This document shows positions 47,587-56,036 of a stretch of 64,000 bases of DNA, piece after piece. Under the pieces are notes generated by a model. The model did not search any database and was not told the origin of the DNA. It saw nothing but the letters and a program-made list of their open reading frames with translations. The translations under genes and the position numbers were made by a program. The stretch's first letter is position 1; the number at the start of each line of letters is the position of its first letter. The DNA is from Bin87 sp965220265. GTDB taxonomy: Bacteria > Chloroflexota > Dehalococcoidia > Lucifugimonadales > UBA3495. The stretch is taken from contig CBDCPM010000004.1 of NCBI GenBank assembly GCA_965220265.1, forward strand, positions 1,798,001-1,862,000. Reading direction: 5' to 3'.

Positions 47587-49128
47587 TCAGTCGGAGCGGT
47601 TGATGGCGGGTTGAGATGATCGGCCGGCGCCACGGTTGATGGGGCGATTAGTCGGCTGGGTCAGGGAGCGGGCGTACTTCCGGACCGTGTTGCGGTGTGT
47701 GCCCAGTTGACGGGAGATCTCGCGCAGGGAGAGGCCCTGGAGCTTGGCCTGCTGGACCGCCTTCCAGAGGACCAGCTGTCGCGGGGTGAGTTCTCGGCGG
47801 GACGGCGGTTCACTGTGGTTGTTCTCGACAGCAGGTTCCTCGGCGACGGGATCGGGCTCGAGGTTGGTCAGGTGTCGCAGTTGGGGTTGACTGAGGCGAT
47901 GGTTGCCCAGGCGCTTCACGATGCGGCCGATTTCTGGTGTGGGAGCCAGGGCGCCATGAGCGGCGCGCTGCGCGCCGGGTCGGGGCGGTGCCTGCCGGCT
48001 GGGGATGATCTCACCCTCATGGCGCACCTGGAGGCGGCCGTCGGTGTGTTCGAGGACTTCCACATGCACGCCGGCGTAGCTGGGACGCTCGGTGCTGGGC
48101 AGCAGTTGCAGGGTTTGCCACTGGTACTTGACCGTGTTGTCCCGAGCCACCTTGCGGGTGTGCTTGAAGCAAAGGATTTCGTCCAAGGGCCGATTTCCGT
48201 TCCACGGACGGTAGGCCGGTTCGGTCAGCTCACCTGGGACGGCGAACTGGAGGTTGTAGCGGGGCAGGAAGTCTCGCAGCACGGCGTTGGCCTAGTCGAT
48301 GGTTCTGGCGTCGGCCAGACGCAGTTCGGTTACCAGCCGGTCCTGGAAGGTTCCGGCCGCGCGTTCCACTCTGCCCTTGGCCTGGGGTGAGCGGGCGAAG
48401 ATCTGCTGGATGCCCAGTTCTCCCATGGCCCGACTGAAGTGAGTGGTTTCCACCGTCAGCTGGATGTGCTTGGGCTTGCCGGAAAACTTGAACACGCCGT
48501 GGCGATCGCCGTATAGGGCGACGGGCAGACCCCAGTGTTTGATCAGTCCCTGCATCAGGATGAAGTAGCCCCGGGTGTCCTCCTCGGGACAGAACACCGC
48601 GTTGACCACGGCGCTGGTCGCGTCGTCTACCGCCAGCAGCAGGGTGAATTGGGAACCGTCATCGCCCAGCCACCGGTGGAAACTGCCGTCTATCTGCACC
48701 AGCATCCCCTCTTGAGGCATCCATTGTCGCCGCACCCGGTGTTTGGGCGGGCGCCGTTGGCGCGGGTTGGAGATGCCCGCCCGGGTCAGGATGCGACGCA
48801 CGGTGGGCCGGCTCAGGTCGATGCCCTCCCGGTCCCTGAGCAACTCGGTGAGGTGGGTGTGGTTGGCGCCAGCATAGGTGGTGCTGGTCAGCTGCACCAC
48901 CGCGGTGGCCTCGTCATCAGCAATGGCGTTGCGCGGTTTACGGCCTCGGTTGCCGTGGGCCAGTGCGGCGGCGCCCTCCCTGCGATAGGCCGCCAGAAGT
49001 CGCCAGGCATGGCGTTCACTCACCCCCAGCAGCTCAGCGGCCTGGGCCATCGGTAACTGGTGTTCCAAAACGGTGTTGAGCACGTGAAGTCGGGTCTGTT
49101 CTTGCGGATTCAATGTCAAGTCCTTCAT
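47587..49128 (-). pseudogene. ISNCY-family transposase with one amber codon
   Basis: The 514-codon frame starts at 49128 (LNPQEQTRLHVLNTVLEHQL) and contains the HTH (GVSERHAWRLLAAYRREGAA), the integrase core (MLVQIDGSFHRWLGDDGSQF; ALYGDRHGVFKFSG; RSPQAKGRVERAAGTFQDRL with Asp, Asp, Glu), and a C-terminal HTH (GLSLREISRQLGTHRNTVRK). A TAG at 48292-48294 interrupts ADARTID-stop-ANAVLRDF; a GAG to TAG change would explain it. Otherwise it is complete. The repeated ~45-base word near 47505 recurs inverted near 51200. Confidence 0.8.
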
Positions 49129-49265
49129 GGGACTGACATTTTCGCTGACCAGTTAACTGCTGCCGAATCGTAGAACAACGACACCCTTGACAGGCTCGAC
49201 CAGGCTGATTACAACGCCATAGCCGACACGAACAGGTATTAACGCCGGCGGACGGGATTACCGAG

Positions 49266-49330
49266 CGTTATTACGCAAAACTGAATAAGCGCAGCCGCTA
49301 TTCAGTTTTCACGTCGAAGTCGTAATAACG
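49266..49330. repeat. Nested palindrome
   Basis: The outer arms are CGTTATTACG and CGTAATAACG (perfect, 10 bp). The inner arms are AAAACTGAATA and TATTCAGTTTT (perfect, 11 bp) with an 11-nt loop. The spacers between outer and inner arms are 1 and 11 nt. It could be a folded single-strand recombination site, an IS end or a terminator. Confidence 0.6.
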
Positions 49331-49342
49331 CCATGCTCATAG

Positions 49343-49426
49343 AGCTCTCCAACTCGTAGTCGAAGCTACCCAAATGGCAGCGTCAGCTCTCCAACTTGCA
49401 TTATCAGCTTCCCAACTGGTCGTTTG
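49343..49426 (+). repeat. Four 21-base tandem repeats
   Basis: Units start at 49343, 49364, 49385 and 49406, each beginning AGCT followed by a CCAACT-like word (CTCCAACTCG, ACCCAAATGG, CTCCAACTTG, TCCCAACTGG). Spacing is exactly 21 bases. Identity is moderate. Confidence 0.65.
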
Positions 49427-49515
49427 AATTGGCGAACGTCCACCCAGGCGGTGACAGACCGTTTCCCGGGGAACGCCGTGAGACAGAGCGCTCAGACCAC
49501 GCTGGTCCCAGCTAC

Positions 49516-49875
49516 TTACTCCTCGAACAGCAACGGCTCCAGTCTGTTCACGAGCTGCTCCACGTCGTCCAGGCCTTCAGCAACGCTCTCGGCACTCCGC
49601 CAGTCCTCGTAAAAGTTAACGTGCAGCGCGCTGGCGACGTCGAACAGCCGCCGAACGTCCCGATCTCCTGTCTCTCTGCGCAACCGGTCCACAGCTTGAA
49701 AAAGCTCGCGGTCGCCTTGATGTTCCCAATCTCGGCGCGCTGCTATGGCCTTCACGATCTGAGCGGCCGCTCCCCATCCCTTCTCGGAGGCCTGACGGAC
49801 GTCGCCGGCCGCAAGCTCCTCTCGGGCCTGGCGTAGTAGCTGGCCACTGGCCACCTGGTAAGTGCGGGACGTCAT
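49516..49875 (-). CDS. PaREP1/HEPN-like hypothetical protein
   Basis: This 119-residue all-helical protein (ASGQLLRQAREELAAGDVRQ, ASEKGWGAAAQIVKAIAARR, ASALHVNFYEDWRSAESVAE) resembles PaREP1-family proteins, related to HEPN helical bundles. The gene start lies 4 bases after the stop of a small open frame (49879-50163), so they were probably one operon, perhaps toxin/antitoxin-like; this is inference. It lies close to a tyrosine recombinase. Confidence 0.6.
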   Translation of the reverse strand: MTSRTYQVASGQLLRQAREELAAGDVRQASEKGWGAAAQIVKAIAARRDWEHQGDRELFQAVDRLRRETGDRDVRRLFDVASALHVNFYEDWRSAESVAEGLDDVEQLVNRLEPLLFEE

Positions 49876-49878
49876 CAG

Positions 49879-50163
49879 TTACAGATCCTTCGGTTCGCAA
49901 TCATCGGCATCATAGCAGGTTGCCAGACGGCAACCGCCCCACAAGCGATGGCCATTATCACCTCCGGCCATCTGCTTCGACAGCAAATCAATCAGGTGGC
50001 TCGCCCGCCCTTTGGTCATGCTCTCTGGGCCATCAGCGCTGAGGAACAGGCCATGGCGGCGAAGCAGGGATCCCAGGTAACTCAGCCGAGCGTCTGAGGC
50101 CTTGTCATCCTGCCAGTCCCATTCAGGGGAGTACTCCTCAGTTGCCGATGTTGCACAACGTGA
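49879..50163 (-). CDS. Small acidic hypothetical protein, start unresolved
   Basis: The minus-strand frame reads EEYSPEWDWQDDKASDARLS, then GSLLRRHGLFLSADGPESMT and GRASHLIDLLSKQMAGGDNG, ending CEPKDL-stop 4 bases before the next gene. No ATG, GTG or TTG start is available before the upstream stop at about 50166, so the 5' end is probably lost at the palindrome 50147-50177. I do not recognise the family. Confidence 0.45.
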   Translation of the reverse strand, partial: SRCATSATEEYSPEWDWQDDKASDARLSYLGSLLRRHGLFLSADGPESMTKGRASHLIDLLSKQMAGGDNGHRLWGGCRLATCYDADDCEPKDL

Positions 50164-50177
50164 TGTTGTGCAACATC
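50147..50177. repeat. Perfect 13-5-13 inverted repeat
   Basis: The arms GATGTTGCACAAC and GTTGTGCAACATC are perfect complements around GTGAT. It lies 39 bases from the tyrosine recombinase stop. The layout resembles lox/FRT/dif-type sites (two arms around a short spacer), but a terminator hairpin is an alternative. Confidence 0.65.
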
Positions 50178-50215
50178 ATGGTCACTGCGGCGTCGACCCA
50201 GATGGGACGCCAAGG

Positions 50216-50770
50216 CTACGGGATCTCGGCCATGGAGTAGGTGCTGCCCACAATGGACAGGTACACCCTGACCGTCACCTGGACGTTGGCATGACCCAGC
50301 CAGCTGCTCACCACGTTGAGCGGGACGCGGCCGACCATCAGCCAGTGCCGAGCGGCGGAATGCCGCAGGCTGTGGGCTCCCGCCAGACGCTTGCCCGTGC
50401 CGGGCGATTCCTCGTCGAGACTCGCCCACCGGATGCCGTCGCCGATGTGCCGAAGCGCCGTCCGCATGGTGAGCAGAACGACGCGGTCACGAGACCGGTG
50501 TGGCGTCGGCCAATTGGTGAAGAGGACCACCAGTTCGGGGTGGAGCGCCACGGTGCGCGCGCGTCCGGACTTGGACTGGCGGACGATCAACGTTGGCGGG
50601 TTGCCGCGGTGGTCGAGGTCTCGCCATTCGAGGTCCAGAGCTTCTGAAATCCGCAGACCGGTGCGCCACATGATGAGGGCCAGGGTGCGCGCCTGGTGGC
50701 GGTTGTTGGCCGCCAGGGCGTCCAGCAGCCGGCCTATCTGGTCAGCGGTCCAATAGTGGGGCACATCCAT
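50216..50770 (-). CDS. Minimal tyrosine recombinase (catalytic domain only)
   Basis: The 184-residue protein holds the full catalytic set: Arg in WRTGLRISEALDLEW, Lys in VRQSKSGRARTVAL, HSLRHSAARHW (H-x2-R), His in WLGHANVQVT, and a Tyr in VRVYLSIV. The family's N-terminal core-binding domain (~90 residues) is absent; the frame begins at YWTADQIGRLLDALAAN with an ATG, no earlier in-frame start being visible. Such single-domain recombinases exist but are rare. Perfect inverted repeats with 5-base spacers lie on both sides (50147-50177 and 50869-50897), and half of the second repeat also occurs at 50772. Confidence 0.85.
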   Translation of the reverse strand: MDVPHYWTADQIGRLLDALAANNRHQARTLALIMWRTGLRISEALDLEWRDLDHRGNPPTLIVRQSKSGRARTVALHPELVVLFTNWPTPHRSRDRVVLLTMRTALRHIGDGIRWASLDEESPGTGKRLAGAHSLRHSAARHWLMVGRVPLNVVSSWLGHANVQVTVRVYLSIVGSTYSMAEIP

Positions 50771-51347
50771 GGTGGCAGAGTACCGTAGTGAAATCTGCCA
50801 AACAAGCGGCCGATGTCAGCAATTCAGGACTGCCGGTGAGAGCGGAGCCAGGGGGCGATGGCCGGATAGTGGCAGAGTTTGACCCAAACTCTGCCACTCA
50901 ACTAACCTACCAGTCGCCGGTTCTGCCAGGTTACCGGGTCAACATTGTCAGTACCCGCCGCTTCCAGGGGGTCAATGACCGTGAAAATCTCGGTCAAAGA
51001 CTCTGAAGATTCACAGAGGCGATACATCGATGCCGCAAGACCGCCGACCCGCCGGGCGCCGGCAACCTTGCCGGCATCGACATCTGGTAATCTCCCGGAC
51101 TAGACAGGTGGCATGCTCGCTGAACACTTGGGCGGACATGCCACCTGAACGTCGACAGTCCAAACACGGTGATCGGCCGCCGACGCGGTACAGTTTCTCT
51201 CCGTCCTTCATATGTTACTCACTTGGAGTGCTCTGCCGATGCTATCCTGATGCACGGAGTTCCCGGCGACGCCGGTCGTTGTGCATGGCAATATCACGAG
51301 CAGTGAAAGAATCGCAGTAACGGTACCATCATCAAGGAGGTTCCCCA
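50771..51347. other. Recombinase upstream region
   Basis: No gene is supported. It contains GTGGCAGAG at 50772-50780 and the palindrome 50869-50897, then a ~45-base word (near 51170-51211) that matches 47505-47550 in inverted orientation (ATG AAGGACGGAGAGAAA). The ribosome site AAGGAGG for the next gene ends the stretch. Confidence 0.5.
50869..50897. repeat. Perfect 12-5-12 inverted repeat
   Basis: The arms GTGGCAGAGTTT and AAACTCTGCCAC are perfect complements around GACCC, 99 bases upstream of the recombinase start. One arm (GTGGCAGAG) also lies next to that start, so these may be recombinase or regulator binding sites. Confidence 0.65.
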
Positions 51348-52058
51348 ATGGTTATGGATCGCCTGCCTTCCGGCCTGGTTCTGAGCGGCGGGTCGCTCAT
51401 CTTCACCGAGGACACGATGCCGGATTCCCTCCGGCGAGAGCACGCGCTCCCCGCTCAACATTGGGCTGTGCTGCACGCCTTCGAGGGGAGCATCGCCTTC
51501 GTGGACCTTCAGGCTGGCGCTGAACGAATTATCTCCGCGCCGGACCACATCATCATCCATCCGGAAGTCCCTCACTTACTGAAAGAAGAAGGCTCCCTGC
51601 GCTGTCGGATTGACTTCTTCCGGGAACCGGACCCTGACCTCCATATGAGAACGCCCGGAGCTTTCGCGGACGAGGCCGTGCGCGATAGCCTGGGGCGCTG
51701 CGAAGCCAACGGGAACTTTGCGGAGGTCTTCTACAACACCTTCCTGAATTCCTCTCCGGACATCGCGCCGCACTTTGCCGCCACCGACTTCGAAAGGCAG
51801 AGGACATTGCTCCGGGATTCGGTGTACACGATGTTGTCTCACCATGTCACGGAGCCGGAGATGCGGGAGTTGTTGGAGCGGTTGGGGGAGGCGCATAACC
51901 GGGATAACCGGAACGTGCTGCCAAGCTACTACGAGCTCTGGCTGGACAGCGTTTGTGAAACCGCCAAGGCCCTGGACCCGGAGTGGAGCGAGGATCTTGA
52001 CCGGCAGTGGCGCGCCAGACTGCGGCCCGGGATGCAGATCATAATGGCAGCCTACTGA
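51348..52058 (+). CDS. DUF1971 (YeaR/TehB-like) - globin fusion
   Basis: AAGGAGG precedes the ATG. The first ~90 residues form a cupin-like DUF1971 domain (LPAQHWAVLHAFEGSIAFVD, IIIHPEVPHLLKEEGSLRCR). The second part (from FYNTFLNSSPDIAPHFAATD) reads as a bacterial globin: RQRTLLRDSVYTMLSHHV, then RELLERLGEAHNRDNRNVLP with the proximal His in GEAH, and YYELWLDSVCETAKALDPEW. DUF1971 proteins are tied to nitrite and nitrosative stress, and globins detoxify or sense NO. The next gene is a nitric-oxide reductase remnant, which supports an NO-related role. Confidence 0.85.
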   Translation: MVMDRLPSGLVLSGGSLIFTEDTMPDSLRREHALPAQHWAVLHAFEGSIAFVDLQAGAERIISAPDHIIIHPEVPHLLKEEGSLRCRIDFFREPDPDLHMRTPGAFADEAVRDSLGRCEANGNFAEVFYNTFLNSSPDIAPHFAATDFERQRTLLRDSVYTMLSHHVTEPEMRELLERLGEAHNRDNRNVLPSYYELWLDSVCETAKALDPEWSEDLDRQWRARLRPGMQIIMAAY

Positions 52059-52113
52059 CCCGATAGGTTGTCCGAACCGCGGTGCAAGAACAGTCGGCAG
52101 AAGGTGTGAACCG

Positions 52114-53087
52114 GTGAAGAATCGGACCCAGCTAACGGATGCTGTGGCGGTGGGGCCGCATCACGCCACGCCGGGCCTGCGCGCTCTGTGGATCATCCTG
52201 ATCGCGATAGTTGTCGTTTCATTCACGGCCTTGCTCTACTACGGCCGCGAGATCTACCAGGAGTCTCCACCGGTTCCGGAAACGGTGGCCACGTCCGACG
52301 GAGAGGTGATTTTCACCAGCGATCAGATCCGCACCGGTCAGGACGTCTGGCGTTCCGTTGGGGGCCAGGAGCTGGGCTCGGTGTGGGGCCACGGGGCATA
52401 ACGGCTCCGGACTAGACCGCCGACTGGCTGCACCGGGAGGCCGAGTGGCTGGTGGAGTACTGGGCATCGGAGGAATATGGTACGCGCTTCGATCTCCTGC
52501 ATGAAGAGCAAGGGGCTGCCCTCGAAGCCAGATTGCGGTCCGAACTGCGGGCCAACACCTTTGACCCGTCTCGGGGACGATCACCGTTTCTCCCTTGCGG
52601 GGCCCAGGCCATCAGGGCCGTGCAGGATCATTACACCGCCCTCTTCGGGGACGCCGTTGAATTTGACGAGCTGAGGGAAAGCTACGCGATGCCGCGATCG
52701 GTCATCCCAGACGCCGATCGGCGGGAGGCTTTCACGTCCTTCATCTTCTGGGCGTCGTAGGCGTGCGTAACCGAGCGACCAGGGCCGGACATCACCTATA
52801 GCAACAACTGGCCACCGGACGATTTGGTGGGTAACCGGCCCACTGGTACCATCATCGTCGTGTCCGTGATCAGCTTCGTGCTGCTGCTGGACGGGATCGG
52901 GGGACTGGCGTGGTTCTACGCGGCCAGCCGCGACACCTGGAGCAGCCACGGCGAAGCCCCTGCCGCAGACCCCCTGATCGACATCCAGCCGACGCCGTCC
53001 ATGAACGCCAGCCGGAAGCACTTCTGGGTGGTGGGCGCTCTGGCAGTCGCGCAGATCGTGGCCGGAATACTCACTGCGCACTATTGA
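52114..53087 (+). pseudogene. Quinol nitric-oxide reductase (qNor) N-terminal fragment
   Basis: The start (GTGAAG.. at 52114, read as Met) gives LRALWIILIAIVVVSFTALL, one membrane helix, then VGGQELGSVWGHGA, the qNor signature. One base is lost after GHGA. Two TAG codons follow in the restored frame: APD-stop-TADWLHREAEW and FWAS-stop-ACVTERPG, both at positions that are Trp in the family. The segment GNRPTGTIIVVSVISFVLLL and YSNNWPPDDLVG follows. The fragment ends after GALAVAQIVAGILTAHY, before any heme-copper helices. It cannot function. Confidence 0.85.
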
Positions 53088-53406
53088 TGAACGACAATAA
53101 GTCCTGCCGGCCTGTTGCCTCATTGTCGTCTATCACTGCTAGCTGACTTGCGCCTTGGTGGAGCCTCCCGGCTGGCCGGACTGCGCGCCACACGCGGCTT
53201 GGCGGTTGATAATTATCGTATAATATGATAATATATATTATATATCGCTAGGATTGAGCGGAGTCCCTGCTCATCTCAACCCAATGGCATGAAATCGTCG
53301 TCATCGCAGGAGGTCTGACGCGGCAACGCTGATCACGAGGCAACAAAAGATTTAACATAACAAAAGCACGGTGCGCGATTGGACAACGACTGTCGGAGGT
53401 GTCTCC
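53088..53406. promoter_or_regulatory. AT-rich promoter region of the SBP gene
   Basis: The ~60-base stretch 53202-53254 is strongly AT-rich (GATAATTATCGTATAATATG), unlike its GC-rich surroundings, and is a natural promoter site. GACAATAAGTCCTGCCGGC (53093-53111) recurs as GACAATCAGTCCTGCCGGC at 55483-55501, on the other side of the gene. GGAGG at 53395 serves the start at 53407. Confidence 0.5.
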
Positions 53407-55230
53407 ATGTCAGTCTCTCTTATGACTAACCCGATTCGCACGACTCTGCTGCTCCTGTTGCCGCTGACGCTACTCACCCTGTGGGCGTGCGGTGAAGCGG
53501 CCGCTCCGGCGGAAAAAACCGTCGCCCCTGCCGCGGCTACCAAAGTTGTTGCCAGCGCCGCAGCCACTGCCCCGGCGCAACCCACCGCCATGCCGGCCAT
53601 AGCCGCCGAGAGCGAGGTCATGCTGCACCTGGCCGTCACGCCGCTGCCCCAGGACACCTTCTATCCCTGGCTGGCCACCAGCAGCGGTCACCTGGTTTTC
53701 CGACCCATGTGGGAAAACCTGACCACGATGTCACCCGAAACCGGCGTGTCTGAAATCCATCCCCAACTGGCCCGCGAGTGGGAAATGAGCCCTGACGCCA
53801 GCCAATACACCTTCTATTTACAAGAGGGGGTCCAGTTCCACTTCGGTCACGGCGAATTTACCGTGGACGACGTGATCCTCACCGCGGACCAGCAGATGTC
53901 CGACTCCCTGGCCGGCTGCAAGGCGACCTTGAGTCGCTTTATGGGTGCCGACTCGATGAGCGAGATGATTGCCAACGGCGACATGGAGGTCATTGACGAC
54001 TACACCTTCAAGATGAACCTGGCCCGTCCGCAAGTGGACGTGGCGTCGTGGTATTTCAACATCCTGCAGATCGGTTGCATGGCGGTCCGCAGCTCGGAGC
54101 AGTATGCGGCCGAGGGCGATGCCATGTTTGAAAACGGTCCCGCCGGTACCGGCGCCTACCAGTTTGTGGAACGCAAGCTCAGGGAATACACCCAATATGA
54201 GGCCGTTCCCTACGACCACTGGCGCGTTAACCCCGAGTTCAAGAGCCTCCGCATCACCACCACTCCGGAAGACCTGACCCGCCAGGCGCTGCTGCTAACG
54301 GGCGAAGCCAACATGGTGGACGTGCCCAAGGTGCTGCATCAGCAGGCCATTGACGCGGGCATGGAAATACTGGAAAGCCCGCTGCCCACTGTCGGCCTGA
54401 CCATCCTTCCCCTTGGCCAGTACTATGTCAGCCAGGTGAACTGGAACCCAGACACCGAACCGTGGAACGCACCGGGCGAAACCGGGGCGTTGGTACGCCA
54501 GGCCATGAACCGGTCCATTGACCGGGAGCAAATTATCAACGAACTGTTCAAAGGCCGCGGCGAACCCATGCACAACACCATCTTCCATCAAACGCTGGAA
54601 GGTTGGAATCCCCGCTGGAAAGAGGAATTTGACCTGAAGTACGGCTACCACCCCGAGCTTGCCAAACAGCTTCTCGACCAGGCGGGCTTCCCCGGCGACA
54701 ACGGCCAGAACCGTTTCAGCCTGGAGGTCTGGCAAAGCAGCTTGCCCGGACTGCCCGAGACCATCGAGGTTTCCCAAACAGTGGCCCAGTCCTTCGAGGA
54801 CATAGGCATCAACGTCAAGCTGGTGGAAGTGGAATTCGCCCGCGCGATCGACGCCTTCCGTGGCCGGCACGACGCCCACTTCATCCTGCCGGTGCGCCAG
54901 ACCCTGCGCCCCATCACCGCCAACACCCGCAGCTACTACTACAGTGGCTCCATCAACGCCGAGACCCGCCTGCCCACCGGCGGCGCACTGTACATGGAGG
55001 GCCAATTGTATGACGATACATACGAACGCCTGCTAGTGGAAACCGATCTCGCCGAGCGTGAGCGTTTGGCGCAAGTCATGGGCGACGACATATACGACAC
55101 GTACCGTTCCATTCCAGTGGTCAACATCCGCTCAACTCTGGTGGTGAACCCGGAAGAAGTGGCCGACTACGTCTTCGGCAGCATCACCGGCGTGTTCGGG
55201 CACCTGGAGTACGCGAAGGCAGCGAAATAG
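53407..55230 (+). CDS. Oligopeptide/dipeptide-type ABC substrate-binding lipoprotein
   Basis: The start 53407 is used because GGAGG is 8 bases upstream and the lipoprotein signal begins there (LLLLLPLTLLTLWACGE). The 607-residue protein is SBP_bac_5 (DppA/OppA): an Ala/Pro linker, then GHLVFRPMWENLTTMSPETG, LAREWEMSPDASQYTFYLQE, QAMNRSIDREQIINELFKGR and KYGYHPELAKQLLDQAGFPG. These proteins deliver peptides or other ligands to an inner-membrane permease; no permease gene is in the window. A G/C hairpin directly follows the stop. Confidence 0.9.
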   Translation: MSVSLMTNPIRTTLLLLLPLTLLTLWACGEAAAPAEKTVAPAAATKVVASAAATAPAQPTAMPAIAAESEVMLHLAVTPLPQDTFYPWLATSSGHLVFRPMWENLTTMSPETGVSEIHPQLAREWEMSPDASQYTFYLQEGVQFHFGHGEFTVDDVILTADQQMSDSLAGCKATLSRFMGADSMSEMIANGDMEVIDDYTFKMNLARPQVDVASWYFNILQIGCMAVRSSEQYAAEGDAMFENGPAGTGAYQFVERKLREYTQYEAVPYDHWRVNPEFKSLRITTTPEDLTRQALLLTGEANMVDVPKVLHQQAIDAGMEILESPLPTVGLTILPLGQYYVSQVNWNPDTEPWNAPGETGALVRQAMNRSIDREQIINELFKGRGEPMHNTIFHQTLEGWNPRWKEEFDLKYGYHPELAKQLLDQAGFPGDNGQNRFSLEVWQSSLPGLPETIEVSQTVAQSFEDIGINVKLVEVEFARAIDAFRGRHDAHFILPVRQTLRPITANTRSYYYSGSINAETRLPTGGALYMEGQLYDDTYERLLVETDLAERERLAQVMGDDIYDTYRSIPVVNIRSTLVVNPEEVADYVFGSITGVFGHLEYAKAAK

Positions 55231-55250
55231 GCGGGCGCGCGTCGCCCGCC
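55230..55250 (+). terminator. Possible terminator hairpin
   Basis: GGCGGGCG and CGCCCGCC form a perfect 8-bp stem with a CGCGT loop at the stop codon of the binding-protein gene. No U-run follows, so an intrinsic terminator is not certain. Confidence 0.45.
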
Positions 55251-55328
55251 CGCCTTGCTGACCTGTGATCGCGAAGGGGCGGCAATGAGGGCTCGCCGCC
55301 CCGCCAAACCACTCCAAGGTAACCACAG

Positions 55329-55481
55329 ATGGGAACCACCCTCACCGCGCAACAATACCGCATCACCGTACCCGCCCCGCGTGCCGTCCATCTGACGGAC
55401 TTCGGCATTGAGCAAGGGGACGTGCGGTATTTCCAGAGCCACGGGGGCAGGATGCCGCTGAACCCGGTGGACGCTGATTAG
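55329..55481 (+). CDS. Small hypothetical ORF
   Basis: This 50-codon frame (MGTTLTAQQYRITVPAPRAV ... QGDVRYFQSHGGRMPLNPVD) starts with ATG and ends at TAG 55479. No family is recognised, and there is no strong ribosome site. It may be a gene fragment. The downstream word GACAATCAGTCCTGCC is a repeat. Confidence 0.3.
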   Translation: MGTTLTAQQYRITVPAPRAVHLTDFGIEQGDVRYFQSHGGRMPLNPVDAD

Positions 55482-56028
55482 CGACAATCAGTCCTGCCGG
55501 CGTGTCCCGGCTGAGGGTAGGCATCTATCAGGGACCGCGCTACTGTCTATCGCCAAGGACATTGTGCCACCTTGGGCGCGTGACGATTTTGACCAATGTG
55601 AGGTTGCAGTTGGTCGGTCAATCGCCCGCTTTGACCCTCCAGCAGGGCGCCGTTCGTCGACAACCGCTCCCGGCAGCTGCTTCCTTCGATGACGATCTGG
55701 TAGCTGGCGTTGGCCAACCGGTCCAGAGCGCTGCCGCCAGGATAGGGTCGGTGAAAAGGCTCAGCCACTCACCCACGGCCCGGTTGCTGCTGATGACAGA
55801 CCTGGCATTCCTGCACAAACCAGTTCACGTAATGACTATTGAGCGAAGCAAAGCGGGTATCGATAAGATGGTAAACACCGATGGGAGATACGCGTAATTT
55901 AGGCTCGCTAGGCTTCTGGACCAAGCTGCGAAAATAATCTATGCCTTTACCGGGAGCTTGCCGGTCAGGATTGTGGTCATTGACGTCCACGCACCGCGAC
56001 GTTTGCCGTCGTCACCGTAAGCCCGGTC
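55482..56028. other. Remnants between the SBP gene and IS66
   Basis: The stretch holds the direct-repeat word at 55483-55501, an IstB remnant (separate entry) and a minus-strand stretch (about 55840-56000) reading YHLIDTRFASLNSHYVNWFV that resembles a similar stretch near 62900-63030 (RFDTKIGSPNNHYVRQCVLE). Neither is a recognisable gene. Confidence 0.4.
55547..55840 (-). pseudogene. IstB (IS21 helper ATPase) C-terminal remnant
   Basis: On the minus strand SSNRAVGEWLSLFTDPILAA, then, after a one-base shift, ALDRLANASYQIVIEGSSCRERL matches the end of IstB ATPases (SNRP.GEW...D..LA.A.LDRL). The Walker region is absent. Confidence 0.6.
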
Positions 56029-56036
56029 GTAACAGT

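Larger units (their letters stand above)
49129..49515. other. Repeat-rich intergenic stretch
   Basis: No gene is supported. It holds the ISNCY end (TCGCTGACCAGTTAAC), a 65-base nested palindrome (49266-49330) and four 21-base tandem repeats (49343-49426), listed separately. Confidence 0.5.

Noticed and set aside
48292..48294. Amber codon of the ISNCY transposase as programmed readthrough
   Set aside because: A single GAG to TAG change in one copy is the simpler explanation, and the other copy is truncated there, so no comparison is possible.
49343..49426. CRISPR array
   Set aside because: The 21-base units are contiguous, without spacers, and there are no cas genes.
52422..52760. TAG codons in the nitric-oxide reductase fragment as recoded (pyrrolysine-like) codons
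   Set aside because: They replace conserved Trp, the gene also has a base loss and lacks its main part, so ordinary decay explains it.
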